64,000 nucleotides of DNA from positions 186,001 to 250,000 of the forward strand of contig NZ_JAUHJR010000003.1 of the NCBI RefSeq assembly GCF_030412915.1, written 5' to 3'. Positions 62,328 to 64,000 of this stretch are shown here, in pieces. The position numbers were made by a program, and so were the translations under genes. The notes under the pieces are model-generated. The model worked only from the letters and a program-made list of their open reading frames with translations, had not been told where the DNA came from and searched no databases. The stretch's first letter is position 1; every line of letters starts with the position of its first letter. This DNA is from Nocardioides abyssi. GTDB taxonomy: Bacteria; Actinomycetota; Actinomycetes; Propionibacteriales; Nocardioidaceae.

Positions 62328-63437
62328 GTGCACCACCACTCCACCGATGCCCCTGCCCGCTCGTCCGTGCCGGGGCTCGCCCCCGCCCGCTCGTCCGCGT
62401 CCACCTGGGCCTCGGTGGTCGCCGGCCTGGTCGGCGTGGTCGCGCTCGCGCTGCTGGTCGTCTCCGTCGACGCCCCGCGCGCCGACGGCGCGACCGTGAG
62501 CCGCTCGGCGGTCGGCGCAGTGACGGACCGGGCGACGGACCGGGCCACCGACCGGGCCACCCACGCCACCACCGCCGCCCGGCGCACGAGCGACGGCTGC
62601 CGGGTGAGCCGGCGAGGCGTCCCGCGCTGCGGCGCGTTCTTCGGCGCGGCCCACGGCGCCAACACCGAGCCCGCGACCCTCGAGCCCGGCCGCCCGCTGG
62701 GCGTCCGCCGGACCTACTACACCGCCACGCAGGTCGACAACGCCGTGCGCACGGCCCGCCGCGACGTCCGCCGTGGCCGCCTGCCGTGGATCAGCCTCAA
62801 GCTGCCGCACTCGTGGGAGCAGATGGTCGCCGGTGCGGGTGACGGCTGGGCCCGCGGGCTGGTCCGTCGCCTCGACAAGGTGCCCGGCCCGGTCTGGGTC
62901 GCCTTCCACCACGAGCCCGAGGGCGACGGGGACGTGCAGGCCTGGCGCCGCATGCAGGAGCGGCTGGCCCCGATCGTGCGCCGCACCGCCGACAACGTCG
63001 GCTTCACCGTCATCACCACCGGCTGGAACCAGCTCTACGGCGACCCGGCGTACCGCCTCGGCAAGATCTGGCCGCGCGGGGTGAAGGTCGACGTCGCGGG
63101 CTTCGACGTCTACAACGAGTACGGCGTCACCAAGGACGGCCGCACCATCCGCGAGTGGCCGAAGATGGGTGCGAAGTACTTCCGTCCGTTCTCGCGCTGG
63201 GCCAAGCGCCACGACGTCGCCTGGGGCATCGCCGAGACCGGCCTGACCCACGAGGCCGCGGCGGCCTACCCCGGCTGGATCCGTGCGACCTACCGGTCGC
63301 TGGTGCGTCACGGCGGGGTCGCGCTCAGCTACTTCGACACCCACCTCAACGCCTACGGCTCCTGGAAGCTCTCGACCCCCGTCAAGCGCCGGGCGTTCCG
63401 CTCGACGCTGCGCAGCAGCCCGCGCCTCACGCGCTGA
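62328..63437 (+). CDS. GH26-like glycoside hydrolase paralogue with N-terminal signal anchor
   Basis: The 369-residue protein starts at GTG 62328. A hydrophobic segment (about residues 27-47) looks like a signal peptide or membrane anchor, followed by a short linker with TDRA repeats. The GH26-like core (about 90-365) parallels the protein at 53710-55329: RRGVPRCGAFFGAAHGANT, LPWISLKLPHSWEQMVAGAG, WVAFHHEPEGDGD (acid/base Glu196), FDVYNEYGVTKDG and WGIAETGLTHEA (nucleophile Glu303). It lacks the binding-like domain and Pro/Thr linker. A membrane-held form could trim or release polymer at its exit point (inference). Its 3' end overlaps the convergent phosphotransferase gene by 11 bases. Confidence 0.82.
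   Translation: MHHHSTDAPARSSVPGLAPARSSASTWASVVAGLVGVVALALLVVSVDAPRADGATVSRSAVGAVTDRATDRATDRATHATTAARRTSDGCRVSRRGVPRCGAFFGAAHGANTEPATLEPGRPLGVRRTYYTATQVDNAVRTARRDVRRGRLPWISLKLPHSWEQMVAGAGDGWARGLVRRLDKVPGPVWVAFHHEPEGDGDVQAWRRMQERLAPIVRRTADNVGFTVITTGWNQLYGDPAYRLGKIWPRGVKVDVAGFDVYNEYGVTKDGRTIREWPKMGAKYFRPFSRWAKRHDVAWGIAETGLTHEAAAAYPGWIRATYRSLVRHGGVALSYFDTHLNAYGSWKLSTPVKRRAFRSTLRSSPRLTR
62523..62558 (+). repeat. Three 12-bp coding repeats (TDRA)
   Basis: Three consecutive units close to ACGGACCGGGCC encode Thr-Asp-Arg-Ala in the linker of the second GH26-like protein. Confidence 0.8.
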
Positions 63438-64000
63438 CCTCCTCCAGCGCGGCGAGCGTGCACAGCCCGCGGTCGCGGATGTCGGCGCCACGCTCGGTGG
63501 CGGCCAGCAGCAGGTAGCGGTTCGTCACCGCGACGAGGTACGCCCCGGCCAGCACGCGGTCCACGGCGCTGACCTCCGTGGCGAGCGCGCGCAGGATCGT
63601 CGCGGTCGAGGTGCCGCGGCGGGCGGTGGCGACGTTGACCGCGTGGTGCAGGCGGTCCAGCCCCTGCGGCACGCCGGTCTCGAACCGCTCCCAGTCCCAC
63701 AGGTGCACCACGTCGCCCCGGCGGGCCATGTTCCACGGCGTCCAGTCACCGTGCCAGGCGCCCACCGGCCACGGGTGGCCCCCGGCCAGGCGCTCGAGGC
63801 GGTCCATCGCCACCCGGACCCGCCCGCCCCACGCGGGGTCGGACATCCGCCGGGTCAGCCGGCGCTGCTCGGCCCACCACGGCAGGGCCCGCAGCGGCGT
63901 GGCCGGCTCCGCGAAGGCCCGGGCGAGCTCGGCCATCGCGGCCACCGGCGGCGCGGTCCGGGTGCTGCGCGGACGCGGCACGCCCGCGTGGTGGGTGACC
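63427..64000 (-). CDS. Aminoglycoside-phosphotransferase-like kinase, C-terminal part
   Basis: The frame is open to the right window edge, so only the C-terminal ~190 residues are seen. The catalytic loop VGAWHGDWTPWNMA matches the HGDxxxxN motif of APH-type small-molecule kinases, and LWDWERF provides the metal-binding Asp. Such proteins phosphorylate antibiotics, sugars or choline-like compounds, and the substrate cannot be told. An internal GTG at 63981 is not taken as the start because the frame continues without a stop. It is convergent with the second GH26-like gene. Confidence 0.75.
   Translation of the reverse strand, partial: VTHHAGVPRPRSTRTAPPVAAMAELARAFAEPATPLRALPWWAEQRRLTRRMSDPAWGGRVRVAMDRLERLAGGHPWPVGAWHGDWTPWNMARRGDVVHLWDWERFETGVPQGLDRLHHAVNVATARRGTSTATILRALATEVSAVDRVLAGAYLVAVTNRYLLLAATERGADIRDRGLCTLAALEEVSA

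Noticed and set aside
1-64000. tRNA, rRNA, riboswitch or transposase genes.
   Set aside because: I looked for cloverleaf ends, rRNA-like stretches and DDE or tyrosine/serine recombinase motifs in the gaps and translations and saw none. A covariance-model search would be needed to exclude small RNAs.

Overview
The window is about 72% GC chromosomal DNA from an actinobacterium. The best guess is Nocardioides or a close relative (Nocardioidaceae). That rests on GC content, many GTG starts, an IdeR/DtxR-type iron box, and the order dapA-rnj-ftsK-(rodZ-like)-rimO-pgsA-cinA-clgR with thyA-dfrA nearby, which is a recognisable actinobacterial core block. The genus is inference. No rRNA, tRNA, CRISPR array, insertion sequence or prophage gene was recognised.

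Layout. (1) 1-7.5 kb: the start of a secreted GH3 glycosidase cut by the window edge, a small acidic protein, the overlapping DNA-repair pair lhr-nei, then clgR and cinA on the opposite strand. (2) 7.6-14.8 kb: a GH15 glucoamylase/trehalase-like enzyme and a secreted nuclease plus 5'-nucleotidase pair that could strip phosphate and nucleosides from external DNA. Its promoter carries a candidate PHO box. (3) 15-17.2 kb: rimO-pgsA. (4) 17.3-28.6 kb: accessory genes. These are an orphan PAS histidine kinase, a membrane protein, a synthase-type GT2, a complete ferric-siderophore uptake cluster around an iron box, a rifampin ADP-ribosyltransferase (Arr), a VOC protein and a GntP permease. (5) 28.9-43.3 kb: RodZ-like and FtsK, a secreted M4 metalloprotease, RNase J, DapA, a flavin oxidoreductase, a sulfotransferase-like protein, DfrA, ThyA and PhzF. 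The core block is therefore interrupted twice by cargo of about 7.5 kb and 11.7 kb.

(6) 43.3-63.4 kb is the most unusual region and reads as a surface or extracellular polysaccharide locus. It holds a giant secreted repeat protein (four copies of a ~297-residue unit, a beta-propeller, Ig-like and PKD domains) divergent from an Alg14/Alg13-like glycosyltransferase pair and a polyprenyl glycosylphosphotransferase. Next come a secreted GH26-like hydrolase, a LuxR-type regulator with a degenerate receiver domain coupled to a second secreted beta-propeller protein, a polymerase/ligase fused to a Wzz-like domain, a GT2, and a second GH26-like paralogue. The intergenic regions in front of these units carry related CCnCAnnnTnGGnnATGCC boxes, several of them paired, which suggests one regulon, plausibly under the LuxR-type protein at 55.4-56.2 kb. 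No flippase gene lies in the visible part. A phosphotransferase runs off the right end.

Other non-coding structure: strong hairpin terminators, a ~90-bp repeat found twice, both times between convergent genes, a 23-bp repeat present three times upstream of gntP, and several 11-15 bp tandem repeats.
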